64,000 bases of DNA from Mucilaginibacter jinjuensis (GCF_028596025.1 NZ_CP117167.1:992001-1056000), one strand, 5' to 3'; positions 34,087 through 43,052 are shown, counted from the first letter of the stretch. Numbers and translations are program-made. The notes: generated by a model not told the origin, from the letters alone.

Positions 34087-35433
34087 ATGGCTACAGTACA
34101 TGCGGTTATCCTTCCATTAAAAAAAAGAAAAGATGGGACTTGGAATGTAAAGATCAGAGTGAACAAAGACGGCAGTTCATCTTACATTGAAACATCCCAT
34201 TTCGTAAATTCAAGACAGATCTGGAAAAAGAATCAGATCAAAGATCCAGGCATTCTCGCGATGATTGAACCGGTATTGACCCAATACAGAAAAAAGATCG
34301 GGGACCTAGCTAGCAAACTCGATACCTATTCCGCGGCAAAGTTAGCCGATTACTTGATCGGTAAAAAGGAGATCAAAGCAGAAGATATTAATGTTGTTGC
34401 TTTCGGCCGGAAACGTATCGAGGAACTAACACAGGCTAACCGCTTGGGCAGTGCAAAAAATATGCAAACGGTGGTTAATAGCCTGATCGATTTTTTCGGT
34501 ACGGAAGATATCCGGATCAACGATATCCGATTTAAGATGCTTCTTAAATATGAGGCATTTCTTCGGAAGCCACGTGTCCAGATACGGCTCGATCAGTTTC
34601 AGAGGCCTCAAACGCGGGCGATAGACGGTTTGACGAATAACGGGCTGCATAATCACATGCGCGATTTTCGAATACTGTTTAACAACATTAAGGAATTTTA
34701 TAATGATGAAGACGAGGAAGTGATTGTTGTGAAACACTATCCTTTCAAGAAATACAAAATACCACAGGTACTGCCAAAGGAAAAACCAAAGCTGACAATA
34801 GCACAGGTGGCAGCCATAAGGGATTTTAAAGCAGAACCGGGCTCCCGTGCCGAACTTGCCCGCGACCTTTTCATGTTAAGCTTTTATCTATGTGGAATGA
34901 ATGCTGTGGATATGTATAAACTCCCACCTGCCGATGATTCAAACATACGGATCGGCTACAATCGCTCAAAAACAGCTAGCAGAAGGCGTGATCAAGCATA
35001 TATCAATATTTTGATTCCTGAAGAAGCAAGGCCCATTTATACCAAATATGCTGGCACCTTGCAAAAACGTTACGCCAGCCATAGCGGTTTGGATCATGCT
35101 CTTGCTTTCGGTATTAAAAAGATAGGTGCTGCGCTCGGCCATAGCGATCCTGAGTTTTATGATGCGCGGCACGCGTTTGGTGATTTTGCAAGAAACAGAT
35201 GCCGCTTCAGTATGGATGACGTCGGCCTTTCGATGAACCACAAAGATCAGTCGAACCGTGTTACCGATATTTATGTCGCTAAGAACTGGGATATTATTGA
35301 TGAAGTGCAATCTAAAGTTATCGGCCTTCTCTCCTGTTACGACCTAGCTACAGCACTTGGCATCACCGGAGATAGAATTGAGGTGCCTTCAGAAATTACC
35401 GTTAAACCAGAAATTTTGCGAATGCAGTTTTAG
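34087..35433 (+). CDS. Tyrosine recombinase (Bacteroidota phage/ICE-type integrase)
   Basis: A 448-residue site-specific recombinase from ATG 34087. An Arm-type N-terminal domain (PLKKRKDGTWNVKIRVNKDG) and a SAM-like core-binding domain precede the catalytic domain (about 265-425). Catalytic box: YLCGMNAVDMYKL, in which Asn stands where most family members have Arg I, as is known for IntDOT-like enzymes; YDARHAFGDFARN supplies His and Arg; MNHKDQSNRVTDIYV supplies the second His and the Tyr nucleophile. Its position 200 bp after tRNA-Phe implies integration at the tRNA 3' end. Confidence 0.9.
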   Translation: MATVHAVILPLKKRKDGTWNVKIRVNKDGSSSYIETSHFVNSRQIWKKNQIKDPGILAMIEPVLTQYRKKIGDLASKLDTYSAAKLADYLIGKKEIKAEDINVVAFGRKRIEELTQANRLGSAKNMQTVVNSLIDFFGTEDIRINDIRFKMLLKYEAFLRKPRVQIRLDQFQRPQTRAIDGLTNNGLHNHMRDFRILFNNIKEFYNDEDEEVIVVKHYPFKKYKIPQVLPKEKPKLTIAQVAAIRDFKAEPGSRAELARDLFMLSFYLCGMNAVDMYKLPPADDSNIRIGYNRSKTASRRRDQAYINILIPEEARPIYTKYAGTLQKRYASHSGLDHALAFGIKKIGAALGHSDPEFYDARHAFGDFARNRCRFSMDDVGLSMNHKDQSNRVTDIYVAKNWDIIDEVQSKVIGLLSCYDLATALGITGDRIEVPSEITVKPEILRMQF

Positions 35434-35752
35434 AATTTATCGGTGAAGAACATTTATTTACCTAATGATAAGGGTGGTTTGTCGGTAGTAGCTTTGTGAC
35501 AATGCATGATTAGAAAGCGTCACCTATCCTTACATTATCGCCTTAGGCTCAATATGGTTTAGGGAATGAACCGGCAATCGAAATCAAAACGAGTAAAAGC
35601 TGTTTCAATGAGAGTTGTTTACCAAGCTCTTCTTGAGGCGGCATTTACTCAATGAATTTGAACAGGGTTCTGCCTATTCTTATGCTTAAATTTACTGAAA
35701 TGTCATTAACTTGTCTACCCTTTAATTTTTTCAGTTAGGTACTTTTGTTACG

Positions 35753-35902
35753 ACGATGAAAGCGGCGATTCGGGTCTATTTAATCCAGGAACCAGAATAA
35801 GACCGGGTCTCCATATTTAATTTATACGGCTATAGTTAAAGAAAACTTGCTAACAATTGCTAAAGTGAATTGTTAAAAAGCCCGGATTTTCAATTCGGGC
35901 TT
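35753..35902 (+). ncRNA. Candidate small RNA or micropeptide unit
   Basis: A -7 element TACTTTTG (35740-35747) is followed 130 nt later by a strong intrinsic terminator (AAAAGCCCG/CGGGCTTTT, 35876-35902) with no gene of normal size between. A 14-codon frame begins at ATG 35756. The transcript would be about 150 nt. The -33 element is weak. The remainder of the 35434-36092 gap shows no gene. Confidence 0.35.
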
Positions 35903-36029
35903 TTCGTCTTTTGCTTAAAAAGTACAAAAATCCTCGTTTTGAAAGGAATGTTCGTGAAACTGCTGACTCAAAGTTATTTCGGCAGAAAAATTATAAAAGG
36001 CAAAAGTAAAAATAAGCTGCCCATATTTT

Positions 36030-36045
36030 CTTGATTTTTGTCAAG
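36030..36045 (+). promoter_or_regulatory. Crp/Fnr-type operator, site 1
   Basis: Perfect-ended palindrome CTTGATTTTTGTCAAG, matching the FNR-type pattern TTGAT-N4-ATCAA at nine of ten positions. It ends 22 bp before CACCTTTA (36068-36075), a weak -7 element for the regulator's own gene. Confidence 0.75.
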
Positions 36046-36092
36046 TGATATTTTCACATACTTTAATCACCTTTAAGATTTTAATAGCGACC

Positions 36093-36671
36093 ATGTGCCA
36101 GATGACCGAGTTCAAAAACTATCTCCATCAATATTTTGATATCAGTACCGATGACTGCCAAACACTGGCCAGTTCCTTCAGCGCCGAAACCATTAAAAAA
36201 GGCGAATATTTTTTACGCTCGGGTTCGCCCGGTAAGAGGCTCAGCTTTATACAGGAAGGCATGCTACGGATCTATGTGAGCCGGCCCGGCAGGGAAGTCA
36301 CACAATGGATCAGTACAAAAAACTCCTTTGTGACCGATTTCGACGCTTTCTTTTATCAAAATCCGTCGTTGCGAAATGTTCAGGCGCTGACGGATTCTCG
36401 TTTATTGACAATCAGCTACGAACAATACCAGTCGCTTAGTAAAAAGATTTCCGCCTGGAACGAATTTGAAAAACGATTCATCGGTAAGTGCTTCATTTTT
36501 ATGGAAAGCCGTGTTTTCGATTTGATCTCTCTTTCTGCTGAAGAACGCTACAAAAGTTTATTTGAGCAGAACCGCGAACTTTTTAACCAAGTGCCCCTGC
36601 AATATCTCGCTTCTATGCTCGGTATGACACCGGAAACATTCAGTCGTATCCGGAAAAAACAAGCTTTTTAA
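36093..36671 (+). CDS. Crp/Fnr-family transcriptional regulator
   Basis: A 192-residue regulator; start ATG 36093 (MCQMTEF) or 36102. An in-frame GTG at 36045 overlaps the operator and is unlikely. The cyclic-nucleotide-binding beta-roll covers about 25-115 (KGEYFLRSGSPGKRLSFIQE). The winged helix is C-terminal: YLASMLGMTPETFSRIRKKQ, whose E-x-x-S-R recognition residues equal those FNR uses on TTGAT. Only scattered Cys, so no FNR-type Fe-S cluster. Probably autoregulated and activates the next genes. Confidence 0.88.
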   Translation: MCQMTEFKNYLHQYFDISTDDCQTLASSFSAETIKKGEYFLRSGSPGKRLSFIQEGMLRIYVSRPGREVTQWISTKNSFVTDFDAFFYQNPSLRNVQALTDSRLLTISYEQYQSLSKKISAWNEFEKRFIGKCFIFMESRVFDLISLSAEERYKSLFEQNRELFNQVPLQYLASMLGMTPETFSRIRKKQAF

Positions 36672-36674
36672 TTT

Positions 36675-36690
36675 CTTGATTTTTGTCAAG
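36675..36690 (+). promoter_or_regulatory. Crp/Fnr-type operator, site 2
   Basis: Exact copy of site 1, CTTGATTTTTGTCAAG, directly after the regulator gene. It ends 22 bp before CACCTTTG (36713-36720), the same spacing as site 1, which would centre the operator at about -41 if transcription starts 5-6 nt downstream of the -7 element. Confidence 0.75.
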
Positions 36691-36720
36691 TGGTCCATTG
36701 CTCCCTTTTACTCACCTTTG

Positions 36721-36742
36721 TAAGGTCAACATTCAGACCTTA
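36721..36742 (+). promoter_or_regulatory. Inverted repeat at the 5' end of the leader
   Basis: TAAGGTC and GACCTTA form a perfect 7-bp inverted repeat with an 8-nt spacer, right after the -7 element and 4 bp before the ATG at 36747. It could be an operator for another repressor or a 5' stem-loop covering the ribosome-binding region. Confidence 0.4.
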
Positions 36743-36746
36743 CACT

Positions 36747-37409
36747 ATGTTTATCGGACACTTCGGGCTCTCATTCGCTGCAAAAAAAGCCGCGCCAAAA
36801 GTCTCATTAGGAACTTTATTTATTGCGACACAGTTCGTAGATATCTTATGGCCTTTTTTACTGGTATTCCATATCGAAAAAATGGCTATTGTACCCGGTT
36901 ACACGAAAGTGAACGCCTTTGAATTTCTCTATTTCCCATATACGCACAGTTTGCTGATGGGGGTGATCTGGGGCGTGCTGGCTGGGGGCCTTTACCGGTT
37001 GTTCAAAAAGGACACGCGGGGCGCTGTGGTGATCGGGCTTTGTGTTGTCAGTCATTGGTTTCTCGATCTGGTTGTACACACCGCTGATCTGCCGCTCACA
37101 CCCTTTGGAAACTACAAATCAGGTTTTGGCCTGTGGAATCATTTAGCAGCCGCGCTGATCGTGGAAACTGCCATATTTCTGCTGGGAACTTATATCTATG
37201 CTGCCTGCACCCGGGCCAAAAACAAAACCGGAAGCTGGTTACTATGGAGCTTAGTGATCTTACTCTTGGTGATCAGCGCCGGCAATACCTTCGGGCCGAC
37301 ACCCGCACCGGACGGCTCATTGGTTTCGTTGTTCTTCTCTTTTATGGTTATGATCGGTCTGATCGTTGGACTTGCTTATTGGGTTGATCTTAACCGTGAG
37401 GCGGTTTAA
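36747..37409 (+). CDS. Polytopic membrane protein, YdjM-like metal-dependent hydrolase family
   Basis: A 220-residue inner-membrane protein with about six hydrophobic segments. FIGHFGLSFAAKKAAP at the start, YFPYTHSLLMG and VVSHWFLDLVVHTADLPL give the conserved GH, TH, SHxxLD pattern of the membrane-bound metal-dependent hydrolase (DUF457/YdjM) group. Catalytic activity is not proven for the group. Its promoter carries Crp/Fnr site 2, and the DUF4260 gene follows by 13 bp. Confidence 0.7.
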   Translation: MFIGHFGLSFAAKKAAPKVSLGTLFIATQFVDILWPFLLVFHIEKMAIVPGYTKVNAFEFLYFPYTHSLLMGVIWGVLAGGLYRLFKKDTRGAVVIGLCVVSHWFLDLVVHTADLPLTPFGNYKSGFGLWNHLAAALIVETAIFLLGTYIYAACTRAKNKTGSWLLWSLVILLLVISAGNTFGPTPAPDGSLVSLFFSFMVMIGLIVGLAYWVDLNREAV

Positions 37410-37422
37410 TAGAAACAAATTG

Positions 37423-37839
37423 ATGAGAGATCAAAGCACGCCGTTAATGCCATTCACGCGCAGGATGTTTCTGAGTATACAGATCGAAGAAGCCGCTATG
37501 ACTTCAATCGCCGTTTATTTCCTGACGTTCCATGGACTGGGGATATCGTTTTGGTGGTGGATTCTACTGTTTTTCAGTCCCGATATCTCTATGCTGGGTT
37601 ATCTGGTGGGCAGTAAAGCGGGGGGATGGCTTTATAACCTGTTTCATCACCGCGCCCTAGCTTTGACTATGGCGTTTACCGGATTTTTAACACACCAGGA
37701 AATCGTGATGGCAGCAGGTATACTGTTATTTGCCCATTCTTCATTCGACCGGATGCTGGGTTTCGGCTTAAAATATCCTGATAGTTTTAACCATACCAAT
37801 CTTGGATGGACGGGTAAAGATGAACGCGCCACGTTATGA
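37423..37839 (+). CDS. DUF4260 family membrane protein
   Basis: A 138-residue membrane protein from ATG 37423. Family features: IEEAAMTSIAVYFLTF, WWWILLFFSPDISMLGYLVG, GGWLYNLFHHRALAL and HSSFDRMLGFGLKY, GFKDTHLG-like ending (FNHTNLGWTG). Four membrane helices with conserved Asp, His and Arg. Function unknown. Cotranscribed with the YdjM-like gene and therefore probably in the Crp/Fnr regulon. A further degenerate palindrome TTGAATGATGTCAA lies at 37891-37904. Confidence 0.8.
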   Translation: MRDQSTPLMPFTRRMFLSIQIEEAAMTSIAVYFLTFHGLGISFWWWILLFFSPDISMLGYLVGSKAGGWLYNLFHHRALALTMAFTGFLTHQEIVMAAGILLFAHSSFDRMLGFGLKYPDSFNHTNLGWTGKDERATL

Positions 37840-37964
37840 AACAGTAATCAGGCAACGGCCTGTGTCATGAAACTATCTTTTGACAATGACTTGAATGATG
37901 TCAATTATCAGTACTGATCAACGAATGCATGCATGGGGGATTACTAAGTAGATCATAGTCCCAG

Positions 37965-39743
37965 TTATATTGCTACAGGAATGACAGCTTTATCGGTGCC
38001 TGTAATGATTTTCCTTTTTAAATCTTCCGGCTTAAATGGCTTTAATAGGCAGTCATCAATAAAAGGGAAACGCTCCACCTCATCCATTGCAGCGCCGATC
38101 GAGGCAGTGAGCGCAATGATCCATGGCACCGCTTCACCAGGATGAACCGCCTTCTTAATGATCTTAGCAGCTTCGAACCCATCCATGACCGGCATATTAA
38201 TATCCATTAATATGATGTCATACCGTCGCTTGCTGCACATATCTACGGCGAGTCGGCCGTTCAGCGCTTCATCCGCTTTAATATTCCAGCCGGCTAATAT
38301 CTTTTTGACCACCATGATATTTAATTTCTCATCGTCTACAGCCAGGACTATCAGATGGGATAGATCAATGGCTTTTTTAGGCTCACCGTCCAATGATAAC
38401 GATGCAGCAGGCGCTGCTATATCATAACTGATCAAAAAACGGAACAAGGTGCCTTTTCCCTCTTCGCTCTTCACCAAAAGTTCGCTGCCGTGTAGCTTTA
38501 GCAACTGTACAGCAATAGTCAGCCCTAAAGTAGTCTGGTACTGCCGCTGGTTTCGTCGGGCCTTCTTTTTGAAGGGGTCAAAGACCTGTTTGAGTTTGGC
38601 CTTGGAGATGCCGATGCCGGAATCTTCGATACTGAAGACTATCTGGACCCGGGTTGCGCTTTCAGGCTGAACAGCAACCGAAATATTGACAAATCCTTTT
38701 TCAGTGAATTTGATGGCATTCCCGATGAGGTGAAATAATACCTGGGTCAGGCGCAGTTCATCGCCGATGAGCACCAGTGGCTGCGCAGCTTCCGCTATCC
38801 GGCAGCTAAAAGAAAGGGCTTTTTCTGCTGCCTGTGCTTTAAATGTATTGCATACGCTGTTAACTGTGCTGTATAAGGAAAAATTTGACCGCTGTAGGGC
38901 TACCTTCCCATTATCAATGTTATTAAAATCGATGATCTCGTTGATTGTTGCCATCAGGTTTGCCGCCGAGAAATGCAGCACTTGCAGATTTTCCTCCTGC
39001 TCGGGCAGTTTAGGAGCTTGCATCAACAGGTTGCTCATACCCACGACCGCGTTCAGCGGCGTACGGATCTCATGTGACATGGTATTCAAAAAATTGGTTT
39101 TAGCGGCGGCCTGCGCTTTTGCATCCAGCACGGCAGCCTCCAGGTGACGCTTGAAACTGTGCTCCCGCATTTTGAATTTGGTCAGTGACCTGAAAAAAAG
39201 ATAATGGATATACAAGATTAATGAAAAATTAACGGCAATGGTAACCGCATAGGCCGGGAGGTTGATATTCGCACGACGGAACGATAGCCCAGTGGCGAGA
39301 AAATCATTCAGAACGACGTCTGTCAGCAACGGGAGCATGGCTGCGAAAGCGTATTTTAACCCATTTTTTGCCCCAAGCAGGTAATAAGCAGCGGATATCA
39401 CCAGCAAACAATATTGCAGGTTGACCACATAGAGCGGCTGCCGAACCAATAATACATTAGTCCAGATCATGACGGTCAGGCAGCAAAGAAAGTAATGAGC
39501 AGTAAAGCGCCATGGTTTTTTGCTCAGAAATAAGTAAAAAGCTGTGGCATAGGCGATCATAAAAATAAGAATTCGGTGTAAGAGCAGGTTGCCGGCGGAT
39601 ACCAGATAAATAGCGGTCAGGATGATGGTCAGCGCCAGAAAGGTGAAGATACAGGCAAATAGGATGCGAAGCCGTGTCCTGTTGAGTATTCCCTCATCCA
39701 TTCGAAGTATCCGGCGATAAAAGTGGATATAGAAGTATTTCAT
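37965..39743 (-). CDS. Hybrid histidine kinase with receiver domain
   Basis: A 592-residue signalling protein. Five or six membrane helices occupy residues 25-190; no separate sensor domain. HisKA follows, with the acceptor His in NTMSHEIRTPLNAVVG. HATPase motifs are HLIGNAIKFTEKGF, IEDSGIGISKAKL and a degenerate GLTIAVQLLKLHG. The C-terminal receiver has VDDE, the phosphoacceptor in IILMDINMPVMDG and LLKPFKPEDL. No output domain, so the phosphate must pass to another protein. A second Met at codon 15 is an alternative start. Confidence 0.88.
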   Translation of the reverse strand: MKYFYIHFYRRILRMDEGILNRTRLRILFACIFTFLALTIILTAIYLVSAGNLLLHRILIFMIAYATAFYLFLSKKPWRFTAHYFLCCLTVMIWTNVLLVRQPLYVVNLQYCLLVISAAYYLLGAKNGLKYAFAAMLPLLTDVVLNDFLATGLSFRRANINLPAYAVTIAVNFSLILYIHYLFFRSLTKFKMREHSFKRHLEAAVLDAKAQAAAKTNFLNTMSHEIRTPLNAVVGMSNLLMQAPKLPEQEENLQVLHFSAANLMATINEIIDFNNIDNGKVALQRSNFSLYSTVNSVCNTFKAQAAEKALSFSCRIAEAAQPLVLIGDELRLTQVLFHLIGNAIKFTEKGFVNISVAVQPESATRVQIVFSIEDSGIGISKAKLKQVFDPFKKKARRNQRQYQTTLGLTIAVQLLKLHGSELLVKSEEGKGTLFRFLISYDIAAPAASLSLDGEPKKAIDLSHLIVLAVDDEKLNIMVVKKILAGWNIKADEALNGRLAVDMCSKRRYDIILMDINMPVMDGFEAAKIIKKAVHPGEAVPWIIALTASIGAAMDEVERFPFIDDCLLKPFKPEDLKRKIITGTDKAVIPVAI

Positions 39744-40021
39744 GGAAAGCAGCTAATCAGGTGTGCAATGCTATAAAGCATTACAACTGATCTGTTCTTT
39801 TGTTCTGAGCGCCAGGCAGAAAGCAATTACCCAAGTCGGCATGGCCATAAAAAAGACCGAGCTTTTGCCACTTCTGATTCCATCCAGATGCAACCGCGAT
39901 TAGCCTTGACAAAGTCTTTTGTAGTAGCAGGCCGAAGCCACTGCCTTTTTCCTTTCGGGTAACAAATACTTACCTCAATCTTTGAGCGGTTCTAGAGGGT
40001 GGAAAGCGACCATACAATCTA

Positions 40022-40290
40022 AAAGGCTTGCCGCCAACTACGGTGATTACAGACGAGATCGGCCCGCTACTAAGTGAAGGAAAGCAATTGGCAGATAAAT
40101 TAAAAGCCGAGGGAGTACAAACGGACAGTAATAACTACGTTGGCGTTACGCACGGATTTTCGGTATGGGCGCAATTGTTCTCCTGGCGAAGGGTGCTGAA
40201 ACACACGCGGTAAGCCAGCTAAAAATGGCTTTCAGAAAACAACTCTTTGAAACACGGCAGGCCAGTTTAACCTTGCCGTATTTATTTTAA
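40022..40290 (+). pseudogene. C-terminal remnant of an alpha/beta-hydrolase, frameshifted
   Basis: Reads PPTTVITDEIGPLLSEGK, ADKLKAEGVQTDS and GVTHGF, the end of an Aes/lipase-like hydrolase around its catalytic Asp and His. After THGF the frame shifts: the continuing homology (MGAIVLLAKGAETHAVSQLK) is in another frame starting near 40165, with stop at 40288-40290. The N-terminal two thirds are absent. The 39744-40021 stretch shows nothing else. Confidence 0.65.
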
Positions 40291-40350
40291 CTCATAAGAT
40301 TCCCGTAGGGATAATTTGTGATCCTGTTGGTAAATATTATATGCTAAATG

Positions 40351-40373
40351 GTGCTTAAAAAGCACTTTTTTTT
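40351..40373 (+). terminator. Intrinsic terminator
   Basis: GTGCTT/AAGCAC stem with a 3-nt loop followed by eight T. It is the terminator of the decayed hydrolase. Nothing further is seen up to 40598. Confidence 0.8.
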
Positions 40374-40598
40374 CCTTTTAAATCAAACAGGTCAGGAGTT
40401 ATTTGATGCTGTTTGAACAACTATAAGAACATGCGGTTATCGTCTTTCAAATTTTATAAAAATACGGGAACTTACTATAGATATGAGCATTGCACATACT
40501 AAAAATTGTAGGCGTGACACCGGGTTAATTTGCCACGTCCTGTAAATTTCAAAGGTGCAGGCAGCTTCAAATTGTCTTTAAAAGCGGGCAGGTAATGA

Positions 40599-41402
40599 GT
40601 AGCCGCATCACCCTGCCGGCTTAGTTCGTTCGCCTTACAGGTAACTCCACGTTTATATACGTTTCAGCAGCGAAGCCGGTATACACTTGAATTGCTAACG
40701 GACAATACCGTTTGTGTCGCTTTAAGCCAGTTAGCCAGACTAAAACGGGAGCCCCGTTACGTTTATGAACTATTGGATGAACAGAACCTGGCAAATGCAC
40801 TATCAGAAGGGCCAGCCAGATTCAGCCGTGCCATTGCAGAGCGGCTGATCGCTGATCCGGCACTACAGAATCACTCTGAGACGAAACTGCCGCCTTATGA
40901 GATGCTGAGACGTATTACAGTAATAAAAGCGAATAATAATGGCGCGATCTAATACTTTGATAATGCGCTGCAGCAGGCTAAGAATCAGATGACCCGGCTG
41001 GTAGAAGTGAATACCATCGCAGCACGGTTGAAACTGGATGATATGCAAAGCAGCTACATTCTGCGCGAGGAAGGTTTTAAGTGGGAGCAGCTTTGGTTGA
41101 TCTTTAGTGTTGTTACGATCGGGCTGGTACTGATTGTAGCTGCCATTTTATACCGTAGCATTCGTCAAAAGCGATATTTCGAAAAATTGTTATATGATTC
41201 CCAGCGCGACGAGTTGTCTTTTATTAACTCGCACGAGGCACGCCGGCATTTGTCAAATATTTTAGGGATCATTGATACGATCAGTCACAGTGGAGATAAG
41301 CACAAGGGTTACCTGGAAGCCGGGGCACATTTGCTGAAAACGGCCGAAGCCCTGGACAGCAGCATCCGGCATATTGCAGACAAGCTGAATGACAAGCATT
41401 AA
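40599..41402 (+). pseudogene. Signal-transduction protein interrupted by a stop codon
   Basis: A single frame is open from 40599 to 41402 except for TAA at 40950-40952; the sequence on both sides reads naturally across it (ITVIKANNNGAI then YFDNALQQAKNQ). No ATG begins the upstream part, so the N-terminus is also lost. The second half has a coiled-coil-like stretch, one membrane helix (WLIFSVVTIGLVLIVAAILY) and a degenerate DHp-like block SHEARRHLSNILGIIDTI, without an ATPase domain. From ATG 40989 a 137-residue product could still be made. It overlaps the convergent gene by 4 bp. Confidence 0.6.
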
Positions 41403-42121
41403 GCCTTGAGATGAGTTACCGCCCGCTTGACCCGGATACGGAAGTAGTCATAAAAAAGAGTGATCAATAATAAACCGACCGGGACATAAAAAGCTGTAAA
41501 TCGTAATTTAAGAAATGCAAACCCGCCGATGAGGCCGCCCAGCAAAAAGAAAGTTATGATGGCAAGCCGTAACCAAATACGCCTTTGGTGGGCTGCGGTT
41601 AAATTTTTATAGGAAAGTAACGCGGCCGACAGGTCAATGCCCAGGTCGGTGAACATACCTGTTAGATGCGTGGTGCGTACCACCGAGCCGGATACCATCG
41701 ATACCAGCGCATTCTGCATCCCCATGGCAAATAGTAAGCTGCCCGCGAAATATTCGGTTTCCGGCAAGGTATGTTGGTAGTCATGGCCGAACCCCGCCAC
41801 GCTCAATAAAATCAGGATAATTACAACGATCGGTGCCGTATAGGCAAACGACTTATCCCGGCCCACCTTGCCGATATACAGGCTGGAGGCGAATGCGCCT
41901 GCCAAAAACAGCAGCAGCCAAAGCCCGACCATCCGTGCCGCCCGCCATTGCCCGGTGGCCAGGTTGATCGCTAAGAGGGCCGCATGCCCGGTGACATTGG
42001 TGGTCAAAACGGCAAAGGCGATAAAACCTGCCGCATTGATAAAACCGGCGTTCAGGCAAAGTAATATAGCCAGGCGCAGGTTATGCGCAAAACTTCTTCT
42101 TTCTCCGGTGTGTCGAAACAT
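41399..42121 (-). CDS. YoaK/DUF1275 family membrane protein
   Basis: A 240-residue inner-membrane protein with six predicted helices. Family features: CLNAGFINAAGFIAFAVLTTNVTGH, ATGQWRAAR, LFAMGMQNALVSMVSGSVVRTTHLTG-type core (quoted in parts), and a C-terminal helix pair. The TNVTGH and VRTTHLTG motifs are characteristic. Role unknown, possibly transport. GC-richer than the flanking chromosomal genes. Confidence 0.85.
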   Translation of the reverse strand: MFRHTGERRSFAHNLRLAILLCLNAGFINAAGFIAFAVLTTNVTGHAALLAINLATGQWRAARMVGLWLLLFLAGAFASSLYIGKVGRDKSFAYTAPIVVIILILLSVAGFGHDYQHTLPETEYFAGSLLFAMGMQNALVSMVSGSVVRTTHLTGMFTDLGIDLSAALLSYKNLTAAHQRRIWLRLAIITFFLLGGLIGGFAFLKLRFTAFYVPVGLLLITLFYDYFRIRVKRAVTHLKA

Positions 42122-42185
42122 AGCTAAATATCGTAAAAATCAACGAATTCGTTTGGGTTTTGCCCGATACAAGCCGGCTGCAATT

Positions 42186-43052
42186 TCAGCGGAATGATTT
42201 GAGCTGTGCCCTCACCCAGATACCCGATATGACAGCAGGTATCCAGCGTTCTGCCGGGCATCGGCTCCAGGTGCCGCTCATAAAGACCATATCTTTTGCC
42301 TGCTGACCCTTGTTAGCATCTTTTAATTTAAGCAGGAACAAAGTGAATCGTGAATAAGGGCAGCCGGCGACCGCGCCGGCGGCGAGGGCTTGTCGGTAGA
42401 CTACGGGCGGCGCGCTCAGTGTTTGTTCCACAGCCTCCTCCGGCGTTAGCCTTTCTCCGGTCGCATAGAGCGCTCTTAGTTGACGCAGAGTAGCCACAAG
42501 GTTATGTGCAGCTACTGCCACCCCATGCATGGCCACTATATCGTCATCCAGCAGAGTACCGAGCAGCTTTTTGGCGCGGTTTGCTTTGCCAGTCAGCTGC
42601 CACCAGAATAATTTGGGTAAATTTTTAGAGGTTGCATCTTCACGCAGGGCGATGGCGGCCTGCCAGCTTTCCGCCGTAGCGCAAAAATCCGGCTTAAAGA
42701 CAGATCCTATCACCTGTTGTACCAGTATGCCGGGTTCGCCATCAGTTTCCTGTCTGATCCAGGCAGCCAGCGGTTCCAGTTCCTCCGCGCCATTGGCCAT
42801 CGCAGCGGCACGGGTATTAAATTCCTCCCATAACTGTGTATAGCGGGTGATCCTCGCCGCATCATTCTTTGGCGTCATATGAGGAAAGTGAGTACCTTGA
42901 TAAGACAAATTGCGCAGCAAACGGCCCAGCAAAAGGCCATTCAGCGGCGGCCAGAAAACGAAGCGCCTATCTATCCGTTCGTCAGTGGCTAATGCCCGTA
43001 TCGTTGCGGCATCGTCCACAACGATCTTATGCCTCAGGTTGCTGATTTCCAT
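42186..43052 (-). CDS. Unrecognised 288-residue protein
   Basis: A soluble protein rich in Ala, Arg and Trp. N-terminal HKIVVDDAATIRALATDERI and RRFVFWPPLNGLLLGRLLRN; C-terminal third CPYSRFTLFLLKLKDANKGQ and SRCPAERWIPAVISGIW. I cannot assign it to a family. It overlaps the upstream gene at 43034 by 19 bp, so the two are coupled. The high GC content and lack of recognisable relatives suggest horizontal acquisition. Confidence 0.55.
   Translation of the reverse strand: MEISNLRHKIVVDDAATIRALATDERIDRRFVFWPPLNGLLLGRLLRNLSYQGTHFPHMTPKNDAARITRYTQLWEEFNTRAAAMANGAEELEPLAAWIRQETDGEPGILVQQVIGSVFKPDFCATAESWQAAIALREDATSKNLPKLFWWQLTGKANRAKKLLGTLLDDDIVAMHGVAVAAHNLVATLRQLRALYATGERLTPEEAVEQTLSAPPVVYRQALAAGAVAGCPYSRFTLFLLKLKDANKGQQAKDMVFMSGTWSRCPAERWIPAVISGIWVRAQLKSFR

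Noticed and set aside
36045..36092. GTG 36045 as start of the Crp/Fnr gene
   Set aside because: It would begin inside the operator and upstream of the -7 element; ATG 36093 or 36102 fits the family better.
37891..37904. Third Crp/Fnr palindrome TTGAATGATGTCAA
   Set aside because: It lies between convergent genes with no promoter nearby and differs at one half-site position, so it is not listed as an operator.
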